The notes beneath the pieces are model-generated. The model was not told the origin of the DNA. It did no database searches and saw only the letters and a program-made list of their open reading frames with translations. A stretch of DNA of 64,000 nucleotides from Chrysopilus asiliformis (lineage: Eukaryota; Arthropoda; Insecta; Diptera; Rhagionidae). The translations under genes were made by a program, and so were the position numbers. The stretch spans positions 82,667,942-82,731,941 of the forward strand of contig OZ035962.1 in NCBI GenBank assembly GCA_964034945.1. Reading direction: 5' to 3'. The number at the start of each line of letters is the position of its first letter. The first letter of the stretch is position 1. This document shows positions 1 through 15,500 of this stretch, one piece after another.

Positions 1-256
1 ATAATTTTTTTCTTCTAGCCCGTGCACGATGAAAATCAAATACTTAATAATCGGGGGCAAAGACCCGACTACTATTTATAGAAAAAAAATTTTCTAGAAT
101 TTTCCGTCCGTCATTCATTTTTTTTATTAAATCAAAGGTAACTGATCAAATAATTACCTTTGGAATCAAAGTAAATTAGATTGCCAGGATATCCAAAAAT
201 TTTTTAATCGAAATTTTTTTTTTTTGTAATTATGAAACTCCAGATAGTCCGACATT
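1..256. other. Unique AT-rich sequence left of the satellite
   Basis: AT-rich, non-repetitive flank with homopolymer A and T runs. A short dyad (AAAGGTAA near 136 and TTACCTTT near 157) could form a small hairpin. No coding region, RNA gene or recognisable transposon end is visible before the satellite begins near 257. Confidence 0.6.
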
Positions 257-3200
257 ACAATGTATGGAATGTATGATGGAATGTATGGAATGTATATGGA
301 ATGTATGGAATGAATGATGGAATGTATGGAATGTATATGGAATGTATGGAATGTATATGGAATGTATGGAATGTATGATGGAATGTATGGAATGTATGAT
401 GGAATGTATGGAATGTATATGGAATGTATGGAATGTATGATGGAATGTATGGAATGTATGATGGAATGTATGGAATGTATGATGGAATGTATGGAATGTA
501 TATGGAATGTATGGAATGAATGATGGAATGTATGGAATGTATATGGAATGTATGGAATGTATGCTGGAATGTATGGAATGTATATGGAATGTATGGAATG
601 AATGATGGAATGTATGGAATGTATATGGAATGTATGATGGAATGTATGGAATGTATGATGGAATGTATGGAATGTATATGGAATGTATGGAATGTATGAT
701 GGAATGTATGGAATGTATGATGGAATGTATGGAATGAATGATGGAATGTATGGAATGTATATGGAATGTATGGAATGTATGATGGAATTAATGGAATGTA
801 TGATGGAATGTATGGAATGTATATGGAATGTATGGAATGTATGATGGAATGTATGGAATGTATGATGGAATGTATGGAATGTATATGGAATGTATGGAAT
901 GTATATGGAATGTATGGAATGTATGATGGAATGTATGGAATGTATGATGGAATGTATGGAATGTATATGGAATGTATGGAATGTATGATGGAATGTATGG
1001 AATGTATGATGGAATGTATGGAATGTATATGGAATGTATGGAATGTATGATGGAATGTATGGAATGTATATGGAATGTATGGAATGTATGATGGAATGTA
1101 TGGAATGTATGATGGAATGTATGGAATGTATATGGAATGTATGGAATGTATGATGGAATGTATGGAATGTATGCTGGAATGTATGGAATGTATATGGAAT
1201 GTATGGAATGTATGATGGAATGTATGGAATGTATGATGGAATGTATGGAATGTATATGGAATGTATGGAATGTATGATGGAATGTATGGAATGTATATGG
1301 AATGTATGGAATGTATGATGGAATGTATGATGGAATGTATGGAATGTATGATGGAATGTATGGAATGTATATGGAATGTATGGAATGTATGCTGGAATGT
1401 ATGGAATGTATATGGAATGTATGGAATGAATGATGGAATGTATGGAATGTATATGGAATGTATGGAATGTATGATGGAATGTATGGAATGTATGATGGAA
1501 TGTATGGAATGTATATGGAATGTATGGAATGTATGATGGAATGTATGGAATGTATGATGGAATGTATGGAATGTATGATGGAATGTATGGAATGTATATG
1601 GAATGTATGGAATGTATGATGGAATGTATGGAATGTATATGGAATGTATGGAATGTATGATGGAATGTATGGAATGTACGCTGGAATGTATGGAATGTAT
1701 ATGGAATGTATGGAATGTATGATGGAATGTATGGAATGTATGATGGAATGTATGGAATGTATGATGGAATGTATGGAATGTATGATGGAATGTATGGAAT
1801 GTATATGGAATGTATGGAATGAATGATGGAATGTATGGAATGTATATGGAATGTATGGAATGTATGATGGAATGTATGGAATGTATATGGAATGTATGGA
1901 ATGTATGATGGAATGTATGGAATGTATGATGGAATGTATGGAATGTATATGGAATGTATGGAATGAATGATGGAATGTATGGAATGTATATGGAATGTAT
2001 GGAATGTATGCTGGAATGTATGGAATGTATATGGAATGTATGGAATGAATGATGGAATGTATGGAATGTATATGGAATGTATGGAATGTATGATGGAATG
2101 TATGGAATGTATGATGGAATGTATGGAATGTATATGGAATGTATGGAATGTATGATGGAATGTATGGAATGTATGATGGAATGTATGGAATGTATATGGA
2201 ATGTATGGAATGTATATGGAATGTATGGAATGTATGATGGAATGTATGGAATGTATGATGGAATGTATGGAATGTATGATGGAATGTATGGAATGTATAT
2301 GGAATGTATGGAATGTATGATGGAATGTATGGAATGTATGCTGGAATGTATGGAATGTATATGGAATGTATGGAATGTATATGGAATGTATGGAATGTAT
2401 GATGGAATGTATGGAATGTATGATGGAATGTGTGGAATGTATATGGAATGTATGGAATGTATGATGGAATGTATGGAATGTATGCTGGAATGTATGGAAT
2501 GTATATGGAATGTATGGAATGAATGATGGAATGTATGGAATGTATATGGAATGTATGAAATGTATGATGGAATGTATGGAATGTATGATGGAATGTATGG
2601 AATGTATATGGAATGTATGGAATGTATGCTGGAATGTATGGAATGTATGATGGAATGTATGGAATGTATGATGGAATGTATGGAATGTATATGGAATGTA
2701 TGGAATGTATGATGGAATGTATGGAATGTATGATGGAATGTATGGAATGTATGATGGAATGTATGGAATGTATATGGAATGTATGGAATGTATGATGGAA
2801 TGTATGGAATGTATATGGAATGTATGGAATGTATGATGGAATGTATGGAATGTATGATGGAATGTATGGAATGTATATGGAATGTATGGAATGTATGATG
2901 GAATGTATGGAATGTATGCTGGAATGTATGGAATGTATATGGAATGTATGGAATGTATATGGAATGTATGGAATGTATGATGGAATGTATGGAATGTATG
3001 CTGGAATGTATGGAATGTATATGGAATGTATGGAATGTATGATGGAATGTATGGAATGTATATGGAATGTATGGAATGTATGATGGAATGTATGGAATGT
3101 ATGATGGAATGTATGGAATGTATGGAATGTATATGGAATGTATGGAATGTATGATGGAATGTATATGGAATGTATGGAATGTATGATGGAATGTATGGAA

Positions 3201-3348
3201 TGTACGCTGGAATGTATGGAATGTATATGGAATGTATGGAATGTATGATGGAATGTATGGAATGTATGATGGAATGTATGGAATGTATATGGAATGTATG
3301 GAATGAATGATGGAATGTATGGAATGTATATGGAATGTATGGAATGTA
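257..3348 (+). repeat. Satellite A, plus orientation, left block
   Basis: Tandem array built on the 9-bp monomer GGAATGTAT. Two monomers plus a short linker form dimers: linker AT gives 20 bp, linker GAT (or less often GCT) gives 21 bp. The dimers are commonly grouped as one 20-mer followed by two 21-mers, a unit of about 62 bp. Sparse variants occur, such as GAATGAATGATGG. The block runs into an N gap, so its right edge is unknown. The GGAAT core resembles the pentamer of human satellites II/III; that similarity need not mean homology. Confidence 0.97.
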
Positions 3349-3548
3349 NNNNNNNNNNNNNNNNNNNNNNNNNNNNNNNNNNNNNNNNNNNNNNNNNNNN
3401 NNNNNNNNNNNNNNNNNNNNNNNNNNNNNNNNNNNNNNNNNNNNNNNNNNNNNNNNNNNNNNNNNNNNNNNNNNNNNNNNNNNNNNNNNNNNNNNNNNNN
3501 NNNNNNNNNNNNNNNNNNNNNNNNNNNNNNNNNNNNNNNNNNNNNNNN
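3349..3548. other. Assembly gap, 200 Ns
   Basis: A run of exactly 200 N. It lies where satellite A changes to satellite B, so the true junction, distance and relative orientation there are not determined by this sequence. A round number of Ns suggests a placeholder rather than a measured length. Confidence 0.99.
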
Positions 3549-6500
3549 AATGTATAGGAATGTATAGGAATGCATAGGAATGTATAGGAATGTATAGGAA
3601 TGTATAGGAATGTATAGGAATGTATAGGAATGCATAGGAATGTATAGGAATGTATAGGAATGTATAGGAATGTATAGGAATGTATAGGAATGTATAGGAA
3701 TGTATAGGAATGTATAGGAATGTATAGGAATGTATAGGAATGTATAGGAATGTATAGGAATGTATAGGAATGTATAGGAATGTATAGGAATGTATAGGAA
3801 TGTATAGGAATGTATAGGAATGTATAGGAATGTATAGGAATGTATAGGAATGTATAGGAATGTATAGGAATGCATAGGAATGTATAGGAATGTATAGGAA
3901 TGTATAGGAATGTATAGGAATGTATAGGAATGTATAGGAATGTATAGGAATGTATAGGAATGTATAGGAATGTATAGGAATGTATAGGAATGTATAGGAA
4001 TGTATAGGAATGTATAGGAATGTATAGGAATGCATAGGAATGTATAGGAATGTATAGGAATGTATAGGAATGTATAGGAATGTATAGGAATGTATAGGAA
4101 TGTATAGGAATGTATAGGAATGTATAGGAATGTATAGGAATGTATAGGAATGTATAGGAATGTATAGGAATGTATAGGAATGTATAGGAATGTATAGGAA
4201 TGTATAGGAATGCATAGGAATGCATAGGTATGTATAGGAATGTATAGGAAAGTACAGGAATGTATAGGAATGTATAGGAATGTATAGGAATGTATAGGAA
4301 TGCATAGGAATGTATAGGAATGTATAGGAATGTATAGGAATGTATAGGAATGTATAGGAATGTATAGGAATGCATAGGAATGTATAGGAATGTATAGGAA
4401 TGTATAGGAATGTATAGGAATGTATAGGAATGTATAGGAATGTATAGGAATGTATAGGAATGTATAGGAATGTATAGGAATGTATAGGAATGTATAGGAA
4501 TGTATAGGAATGTATAGGAATGTATAGGAATGTATAGGAATGTATAGGAATGTATAGGAATGTATAGGAATGTATAGGAATGTATAGGAATGTATAGGAA
4601 TGTATAGGAATGTATAGGAATGTATAGGAATGTATAGGAATGTATAGGAATGTATAGGAATGTATAGGAATGTATAGGAATGTATAGGAATGTATAGGAA
4701 TGTATAGGAATGTATAGGAATGTATAGGAATGTATAGGAATGTATAGGAATGTATAGGAATGTATAGGAATGTATAGGAATGTATAGGAATGTATAGGAA
4801 TGTATAGGAATGTATAGGAATATATAGGAATGTATAGGAATGTATAGGAATGCATAGGAATGTATAGGAATGTATAGGAATGTATAGGAATGTATAGGAA
4901 TGTATAGGAATGTATAGGAATGCATAGGAATGTATAGGAATGTATAGGAATGTATAGGAATGTATAGGAATGTATAGGAATGTATAGGAATGTATAGGAA
5001 TGTATAGGAATGTATAGGAATGTATAGGAATGTATAGGAATGTATAGGAATGTATAGGAATGTATAGGAATGTATAGGAATGTATAGGAATGTATAGGAA
5101 TGTATAGGAATGTATAGGAATGTATAGGAATGTATAGGAATGTATAGGAATGTATAGGAATGTATAGGAATGTATAGGAATGTATAGGAATGTATAGGAA
5201 TGTATAGGAATGTATAGGAATGTATAGGAATGTATAGGAATGTATAGGAATGTATAGGAATGTATAGGAATGTATAGGAATGTATAGGAATGTATAGGAA
5301 TGTATAGGAATGTATAGGAATGTATAGGAATGTATAGGAATGTATAGGAATGTATAGGAATGTATAGGAATGTATAGGAATGTATAGGAATGTATAGGAA
5401 TGTATAGGAATGTATAGGAATGTATAGGAATGTATAGGAATGTATAGGAATGTATAGGAATGTATAGGAATGTATAGGAATGTATAGGAATGTATAGGAA
5501 TGTATAGGAATGTATAGGAATGTATAGGAATGTATAGGAATGTATAGGAATGTATAGGAATGTATAGGAATGTATAGGAATGTATAGGAATGTATAGGAA
5601 TGCATAGGAATGTATAGGAATGTATAGGAATGTATAGGAATGTATAGGAATGTATAGGAATGTATAGGAATGTATAGGAATGTATAGGAATGTATAGGAA
5701 TGTATAGGAATGTACAGGAATGCATAGAATGTATAGGAATGTATAGGAATGTATAGGAATGTATAGGAATGTATAGGAATGTATAGGAATGTATAGGAAT
5801 GTATAGGAATGTATAGGAATGTATAGGAATGTATAGGAATGTATAGGAATGTATAGGAATGTATAGGAATGCATAGGAATGTATAGGAATGTATAGGAAT
5901 GTATAGGAATGTATAGGAATGTATAGGAATGTATAGGAATGTATAGGAATGTATAGGAATGTATAGGAATGTATAGGAATGTATAGGAATGTATAGGAAT
6001 GTATAGGAATGTATAGGAATGTATAGGAATGTATAGGAATGTATAGGAATGTATAGGAATGTATAGGAATGTATAGGAATGTATAGGAATGTATAGGAAT
6101 GTATAGGAATGTATAGGAATGTATAGGAATGTATAGGAATGTATAGGAATGTATAGGAATGTATAGGAATGTATAGGAATGTATAGGAATGTATAGGAAT
6201 GTATAGGAATGTAAAGGAATGTATAGGAATGTATAGGAATGTATAGGAATGTATAGGAATGTATAGGAATGTATAGGAATGTATAGGAATGTATAGGAAT
6301 GTATAGGAATGTATAGGAATGTATAGGAATGTATAGGAATGTATAGGAATGTATAGGAATGTATAGGAATGTATAGGAATGTATAGGAATGTATAGGAAT
6401 GTATAGGAATGTATAGGAATGTATAGGAATGTATAGGAATGTATAGGAATGTATAGGAATGTATAGGAATGCATAGGAATGTATAGGAATGTATAGGAAT

Positions 6501-6554
6501 GTATAGGAATGTATAGGAATGTATAGGAATGTATAGGAATGTATAGGAATGTAT
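3549..6554 (+). repeat. Satellite B: 10-bp array, left block (about 300 units)
   Basis: About 3 kb of the 10-bp unit GGAATGTATA in near-perfect register. Most variants are single substitutions, such as GCATA, GTACA, ATATA and one GTAAA. One 9-bp unit near 5,726 shifts the phase by one base for the rest of the block. The unit is clearly related to satellite A (GGAATGTAT plus A), but the array is far more homogeneous. Confidence 0.97.
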
Positions 6555-6563
6555 ATACATTCC
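6546..6563. repeat. Palindromic head-to-head satellite junction
   Basis: The change from B(+) to A(-) occurs at an 18-bp perfect palindrome, GGAATGTATATACATTCC. To its left the strand reads GGAATG repeats and to its right CATTCC repeats, so the array inverts exactly at the palindrome centre (6554/6555). Confidence 0.9.
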
Positions 6564-9500
6564 ATACACATTCCATACATTCCATCATACATTCCATACA
6601 TTCCATATACATTCCATATACATTCCATACATTCCATCATACATTCCATTCGTTCCATATACATTCCATACATTCCATCATACATTCCATACATTCCATA
6701 TACATTCCATACATTCCATCATACATTCCATACATTCCATCATACATACATTCCATATACATTCCATACATTCCATATACATTTCATACATTCCATCATA
6801 CATTCCATACATTCCATCATACATTCCATACATTCCATATACATTCCATTCATTCCATATACATTCCATACATTCCATCATACATTCCATACATTCCATA
6901 CACATTCCATACATTCCATCATACATTCCATACATTCCATATACATTCCATACATTCCATCATACATTCCATCATCCATCATACATTCCATACATTCCAT
7001 CATACATTCCATACATTCCATATACATTCCATACATTCCATCATACATTCCATACATTCCATCATACATTCCATACATTCCATATACATTCCATACATTT
7101 TATCATACATTCCATACATTCCATATACATTCCATACATTCCATCATACATTCCATACATTCCATATACATTCCATACATTCCATCAAACATTCCATACA
7201 TTCCATAGATTCCATCATACATTCCATACATTCCATCATACATTCCATACATTCCATCATACATTCCATACATTTTATCATACATTCCATACATTCCATC
7301 ATACATTCCATACATTCCATCATACATTCCATACATTCCATATACATTCCATACATTCCATCAAACATTCCATACTTTCCATAGATTCCATCATACATTT
7401 CATACATTCCATCATACATTCCATACATTCCATCATACATTCCATACATTTTATCATACATTCCATACATTCCATCATACATTCCATACATTCCATATAC
7501 ATTCCATACATTTTATCATACATTCCATACATTCCATACATTCCATCATACATTCCATACATTCCATCATACATTCCATACATTCCATATACATTCCATA
7601 CATTCCATCATACATTCCATACATTCCATATACATTCCATACATTCCATCAAACATTCCATACATTCCATACATTCCATCATACTTTCCATACATTCCAT
7701 CATACATTCCATACATTCCATATACGTTCCATACATTCCATCATACATTCCATACATTCCATCATACATTCCATACATTCCATATACATTCCATACATTC
7801 CATACTTTCCATATACATTCCATACATTCCATCATACATTCCATATACATTCCATACATTCCATCATACATTCCATACATTCCATATACATTCCATACAT
7901 TCCATCATACATTCCATACATTCCATACACATTCCATACATTCCATCATACATTCCATACATTCCATATACATTCCATACATTCCATCATACATTCCATA
8001 CATTCCATATACATTCCATACATTCCATCAAACATTCCATACATTCCATAGATTCCATCATACATTCCATACATTCCATCATACATTCCATACATTCCAT
8101 CATACATTCCATACATTTTATCATACATTCCATACATTCCATCATACATTCCATACATTCCATATACATTCCATACATTTTATCATACATTCCATACATT
8201 CCATACATTCCATCATACATTCCATACATTCCATCATACATTCCATACATTCCATATACATTCCATACATTCCATCATACATTCCATACATTCCATATAC
8301 ATTCCATACATTCCATCAAACATTCCATACATTCCATACATTCCATCATACTTTCAATACATTCCATCATACATTCCATACATTCCATATACGTTCCATA
8401 CATTCCATCATACATTCCATACATTCCATCATACATTCCATACATTCCAAATACATTCCATACATTCCATACTTTCCATATACATTCCATACATTCCATC
8501 ATACATTCCATATACATTCCATACATTCCATCATACATTCCATACATTCCATATACATTCCATACATTCCATCATACATTCCATACATTCCATACACATT
8601 CCATACATTCCATATACATTCCATACATTCCATCATACATTCCGTACATTCCATATACATTCCATACATTCCATCAAACATTCCATACATTCCATATACA
8701 TTCCATACATTCCATCATACATTCCATACATTCCATCATACATTCCATACATTCCATATACATTGCATACATTCCATATACATTCCATACATTCCATATA
8801 CATTCCATACATTCCATCAAACATTCCATACATTCCATCATACATTCCATACATTCCATATACATTCCATACATTCCATCATACATTCCATGCATTCCAT
8901 ACACATTCCATACATTCCATCATACATTCCATACATTCCATATACATTCCATACATTCCATCAAACATTCCATACATTCCATCATACATTCCATACATTC
9001 CATATACATTCCATACATTCCATCATACATTCCATACATTCCATACACATTCCATCATACATTCCATACATTCCATATACATTCCATACATTCCATCATA
9101 CATTCCATACATTCCATACATTCCATATACATTCCATACATTCCATCATTCATTCCATACATTCCATATACATTCCATACATTCCAGCATACATTCCATA
9201 CATTCCATCATACATTCCATACATTCCATATACATTCCATACATTCCATCATACATTCCATACATTCCATATACATTCCATACATTCCATCATACATTCC
9301 ATACATTCCATCATACATTCCATACATTCCATATACATTCCATACATTCCAGCATACATTCCATACATTCCATCATTCATTCCATACATTCCATATACAT
9401 TTCATACATTCCAGCATACATTCCATACATTCCATCATACATTCCATACATTCCATCATACATTCCATACATTCCATACATTCCATATACATTCCATACA

Positions 9501-12500
9501 TTCCATCATTCATTCCATACATTCCATATACATTCCATACATTCCAGCATACATTCCATACATTCCATATACATTCCATACATTCCAGCATACATTCCAT
9601 ACATTCCATCATTCATTCCATACATTCCATATACATTCCATACATTCCATCATACATTCCATACATTCCATCATACATTCCATACATTCCATATACATTC
9701 CATACATTCCATCATACATTCCATACATTCCATCATACATTCCATACATTCCATATACATTCCATACATTCCATCATTCATTCCATACATTCCATATACA
9801 TTCCATACATTCCAGCATACATTCCATACATTCCATCATACATTCCATACATTCCATATACATTCCATACATTCCATCATTAATTCCATACATTCCATAT
9901 ACATTCCATACATTCCAGCATACATTCCATACATTCCATCATACATTCCATACATTCCATATACATTCCATACATTCCATCATACATTATATACATTCCA
10001 TCATACATTCCATACATTCCATATACATTCCATACATTCCATCATACATTCCATACATTCCATCATACATTCCATACATTCCATATACATTCCATACATT
10101 CCATCATACATTCCATACATTCCATCATACATTCCATACATTCCATATACATTCCATACATTCCATCATACATTCCATACATTCCATCATACATTCCATA
10201 CATTCCATATACATTCCATACATTCCAGCATACATTCCATACATTCCATCATACATTCCATACATTCCATCATACATTCCATACATTCCATATACATTCC
10301 ATACATTCCAGCATACATTCCATACATTCCATCATACATTCCATACATTCCGTATACATTCCATACATTCCGTATACATTCCATACATTCCATCATTCAT
10401 TCCATACATTCCATATACATTCCATACATTCCAGCATACATTCCATACATTCCATATGCATTCCATACATTCCATCATACATTCCATACATTCCATCATA
10501 CATTCCATACATTCCATATACATTCCATTCATTCCATCATTCATTCCATACATTCCATATACATTCCATACATTCCAGCATACATTCCATACATTCCATC
10601 ATACATTCCATACATTCCATATACATTCCATACATTCCATATACATTCCATACATTCCAGCATACATTCCATACATTCCATCATACATTCCATACATTCC
10701 ATATACATTCCATACATTCCATCATACATTCCATACATTCCATCATACATTCCATACATTCCATATACATTCCATACATTCCATCATACATTATATACAT
10801 TCCATCATACATTCCATACATTCCATATACATTCCATACATTCCATATACATTCCATCATACATTCCATACATTCCATCATACATTCCATACATTCCATA
10901 TACATTCCATACATTCCAGCATACATTCCATACATTCCATCATTAATTCCATACATTCCATATACATTCCATACATTCCAGCATACATTCCATACATTCC
11001 ATCATACATTCCATACATTCCATATAATTCCATACATTCCATCATACATTATATACATTCCATCATACATTCCATACATTCCATATACATTCCATACATT
11101 CCATCATACATTCCATACATTCCATCATACATTCCATACATTCCATATACATTCCATACATTCCATCATACATTCCATACATTCCATCATACATTCCATA
11201 CATTCCATATACATTCCATACATTCCATCATACATTCCATACATTCCATCATACATTCCATACATTCCATATACATTCCATACATTCCAGCATACATTCC
11301 ATACATTCCATCATACATTCCATACATTCCAGCATACATTCCATACATTCCATCATACATTCCATACATTCCGTATACATTCCATACATTCCATCATACA
11401 TTCCATACATTCCATCATACATTCCATACATTCCATCATACATTCCATACATTCCATATACATTCCATACATTCCATCATACATTCCATACATTCCATCA
11501 TACATTCCATACATTCCATATACATTCCATACATTCCAGCATACATTCCATACATTCCATCATACATTCCATACATTCCATATACATTCCATACATTCCA
11601 GCATACATTCCATACATTCCATCATACATTCCATACATTCCATATACATTCCATACATTCCATCATACATTATATACATTCCATCATACATTCCATACAT
11701 TCCATATACATTCCATACATTCCATATACATTCCATACATTCCATCATACATTCCATACATTCCATCATACATTCCATACATTCCATATACATTCCATAC
11801 ATTCCAGCATACATTCCATACATTCCATCATTAATTCCATACATTCCATATACATTCCATACATTCCAGCATACATTCCATACATTCCATCATACATTCC
11901 ATACATTCCATATACATTCCATACATTCCATCATACATTATATACATTCCATCATACATTCCATACATTCCATATACATTCCATACATTCCATCATACAT
12001 TCCATACATTCCATCATACATTCCATACATTCCATATACATTCCATACATTCCATCATACATTCCATACATTCCATCATACATTCCATACATTCCATATA
12101 CATTTCATACATTCCATCATACATTCCATACATTCCATCATACATTCCATACATTCCATATACATTCCATACATTCCAGCATACATTCCATACATTCCAT
12201 CATACATTCCATACATTCCATCATACATTCCATACATTCCATATACATTCCATACATTCCAGCATACATTCCATACATTCCATCATACATTCCATACATT
12301 CCGTATACATTCCATACATTCCATCATTCATTCCATACATTCCATATACATTCCATACATTCCATCATACATTCCATACATTCCATATGCATTCCATACA
12401 TTCCATCATACATTCCATACATTCCATCATACATTCCATACATTCCATATACATTCCATTCATTCCATCATTCATTCCATACATTCCATATACATTCCAT

Positions 12501-15500
12501 ACATTCCAGCATACATTCCATACATTCCATATACATTCCATACATTCCATCATACATTCCATACATTCCATATACATTCCATATATTCCAGCATACATTC
12601 CATACATTCCATATACATTCCATACATTCCATCATACATTCCATACATTCCATATGCATTCCATACATTCCATCATACATTCCATACATTCCATCATACA
12701 TTCCATACATTCCATATACATTCCATTCATTCCATCATTCATTCCATACATTCCATCATACATTCCATACATTCCATCATACATTCCATACATTCCATAT
12801 ACATTCCATACATTCCATCATACATTCCATACATTCCATATACATTCCATACATTCCAGCATACATTCCATACATTCCATCATGCATTCCATACATTCCA
12901 TATACATTCCATACATTCCATCATACATTCCATACATTCCATCATACATTCCATACATTCCATATACATTCCATACATTCCATCATACATTCCATACATT
13001 CCATCATACATTCCATACATTCCATATACATTCCATACATTCCATCATACATTCCATACATTCCATATACATTCCATATATTCCAGCATACATTCCATAC
13101 ATTCCATCATGCATTCCATACATTCCATATACATTCCATACATTCCATCATACATTCCATACATTCCATCATACATTCCATACATTCCATATACATTCCA
13201 TACATTCCATCATACATTCCATACATTCCATCATACATTCCATACATTCCATATACATTCCATACATTCCAGCATACATTCCATACATTCCATCATTCAT
13301 TCCATACATTCCATATACATTCCATACATTCCATCATACATTCCATACATTCCATCATACATTCCATACATTCCATATACATTCCATACATTCCAGCATA
13401 CATTCCATACATTCCATCATTCATTCCATACATTCCATATACATTTCATACATTCCAGCATACATTCCATACATTCCATCATACATTCCATACATTCCAT
13501 ATACATTCCATACATTCCATCATACATTCCATACATTCCATCATACATTCCATACATTCCATATACATTCCATACATTCCATCATACATTCCATACATTC
13601 CATATACATTCCATATATTCCAGCATACATTCCATACATTCCATCATGCATTCCATACATTCCATATACATTCCATACATTCCATCATACATTCCATACA
13701 TTCCATCATACATTCCATACATTCCATATACATTCCATACATTCCATCATACATTCCATACATTCCATCATACATTCCATACATTCCATCATACATTCCA
13801 TACATTCCATATACATTCCATACATTCCATCATACATTCCATACATTCCATATACATTCCATACATTCCAGCATACATTCCATACATTCCATCATACATT
13901 CCATACATTCCATCATACATTCCATACATTCCATATACATTCCATACATTCCATCATACATTCCATACATTCCATATACATTCCATACATTCCATCATAC
14001 ATTCCATACATTCCATACATTCCATCATACATTCCATACATTCCATATACATTCCATATACATTCCATACATTCCATCATACATTCCATACATTCCATCA
14101 TACATTCCATACATTCCATATACATTCCATACATTCCATATACATTCCATACATTCCAGCATACATTCCATACATTCCATACATTCCATCATACATTCCA
14201 TACATTCCATATACATTCCATACATTCCATCATACATTCCATACATTCCATATACATTCCATACATTCCATCATACATTCCATACATTCCATCATACATT
14301 CCATACATTCCATATACATTCCATACATTCCATCATTCATTCCATACATTCCATATACATTCCATACATTCCAGCATACATTCCATACATTCCATCATAC
14401 ATTCTATACATTCCATATACATTCCATACATTCCATCATACATTCCATACATTCCATATACATTCCATACATTCCATCATACATTCCATACATTCCATCA
14501 TTCATTCCATACATTCCATATACATTCCATACATTCCATCATACATTCCATACATTCCATATACATTCCATACATTCCATCATACATTCCATACATTCCA
14601 TCATACATTCCATACATTCCATATACATTCCATATACATTCCATACATTCCATCATTCATTCCATACATTCCATATACATTCCATACATTCCAGCATACA
14701 TTCCATACATTCCATCATACATTCCATACATTCCATATACATTCCATACATTCCATCATACATTCCATACATTCCATCATACATTCCATACATTCAATCA
14801 TACATTCCATACATTCCATCATACATTCCATACATTCCATATACATTCCATACATTCCATCATACATTCCATACATTCCATCATACATTCCATACATTCC
14901 ATATACATTCCATACATTCCATCATTCATTCCATACATTCCATATACATTCCATACATTCCAGCATACATTCCATACATTCCATCATACATTCCATACAT
15001 TCCATATACATTCCATACATTCCATCATACATTCCATACATTCCATATACATTCCATACATTCCATCATACATTCCATACATTCCATCATACATTCCATA
15101 CATTCCATATACATTCCATACATTCCAGCATACATTCCATACATTCCATCATTCATTCCATACATTCCATATACATTCATACATTCCAGCATACATTCCA
15201 TACATTCCATCATACATTCCATACATTCCATATACATTCCATACATTCCAGCATACATTCCATACATTCCATCATTCATTCCATACATTCCATATACATT
15301 TCATACATTCCAGCATACATTCCATACATTCCATCATACATTCCATACATTCCATATACATTCCATACATTCCATCATACATTCCATACATTCCATCATA
15401 CATTCCATACATTCCATATACATTCCATACATTCCATCATTCATTCCATACATTCCATATACATTTCATACATTCCAGCATACATTCCATACATTCCATC

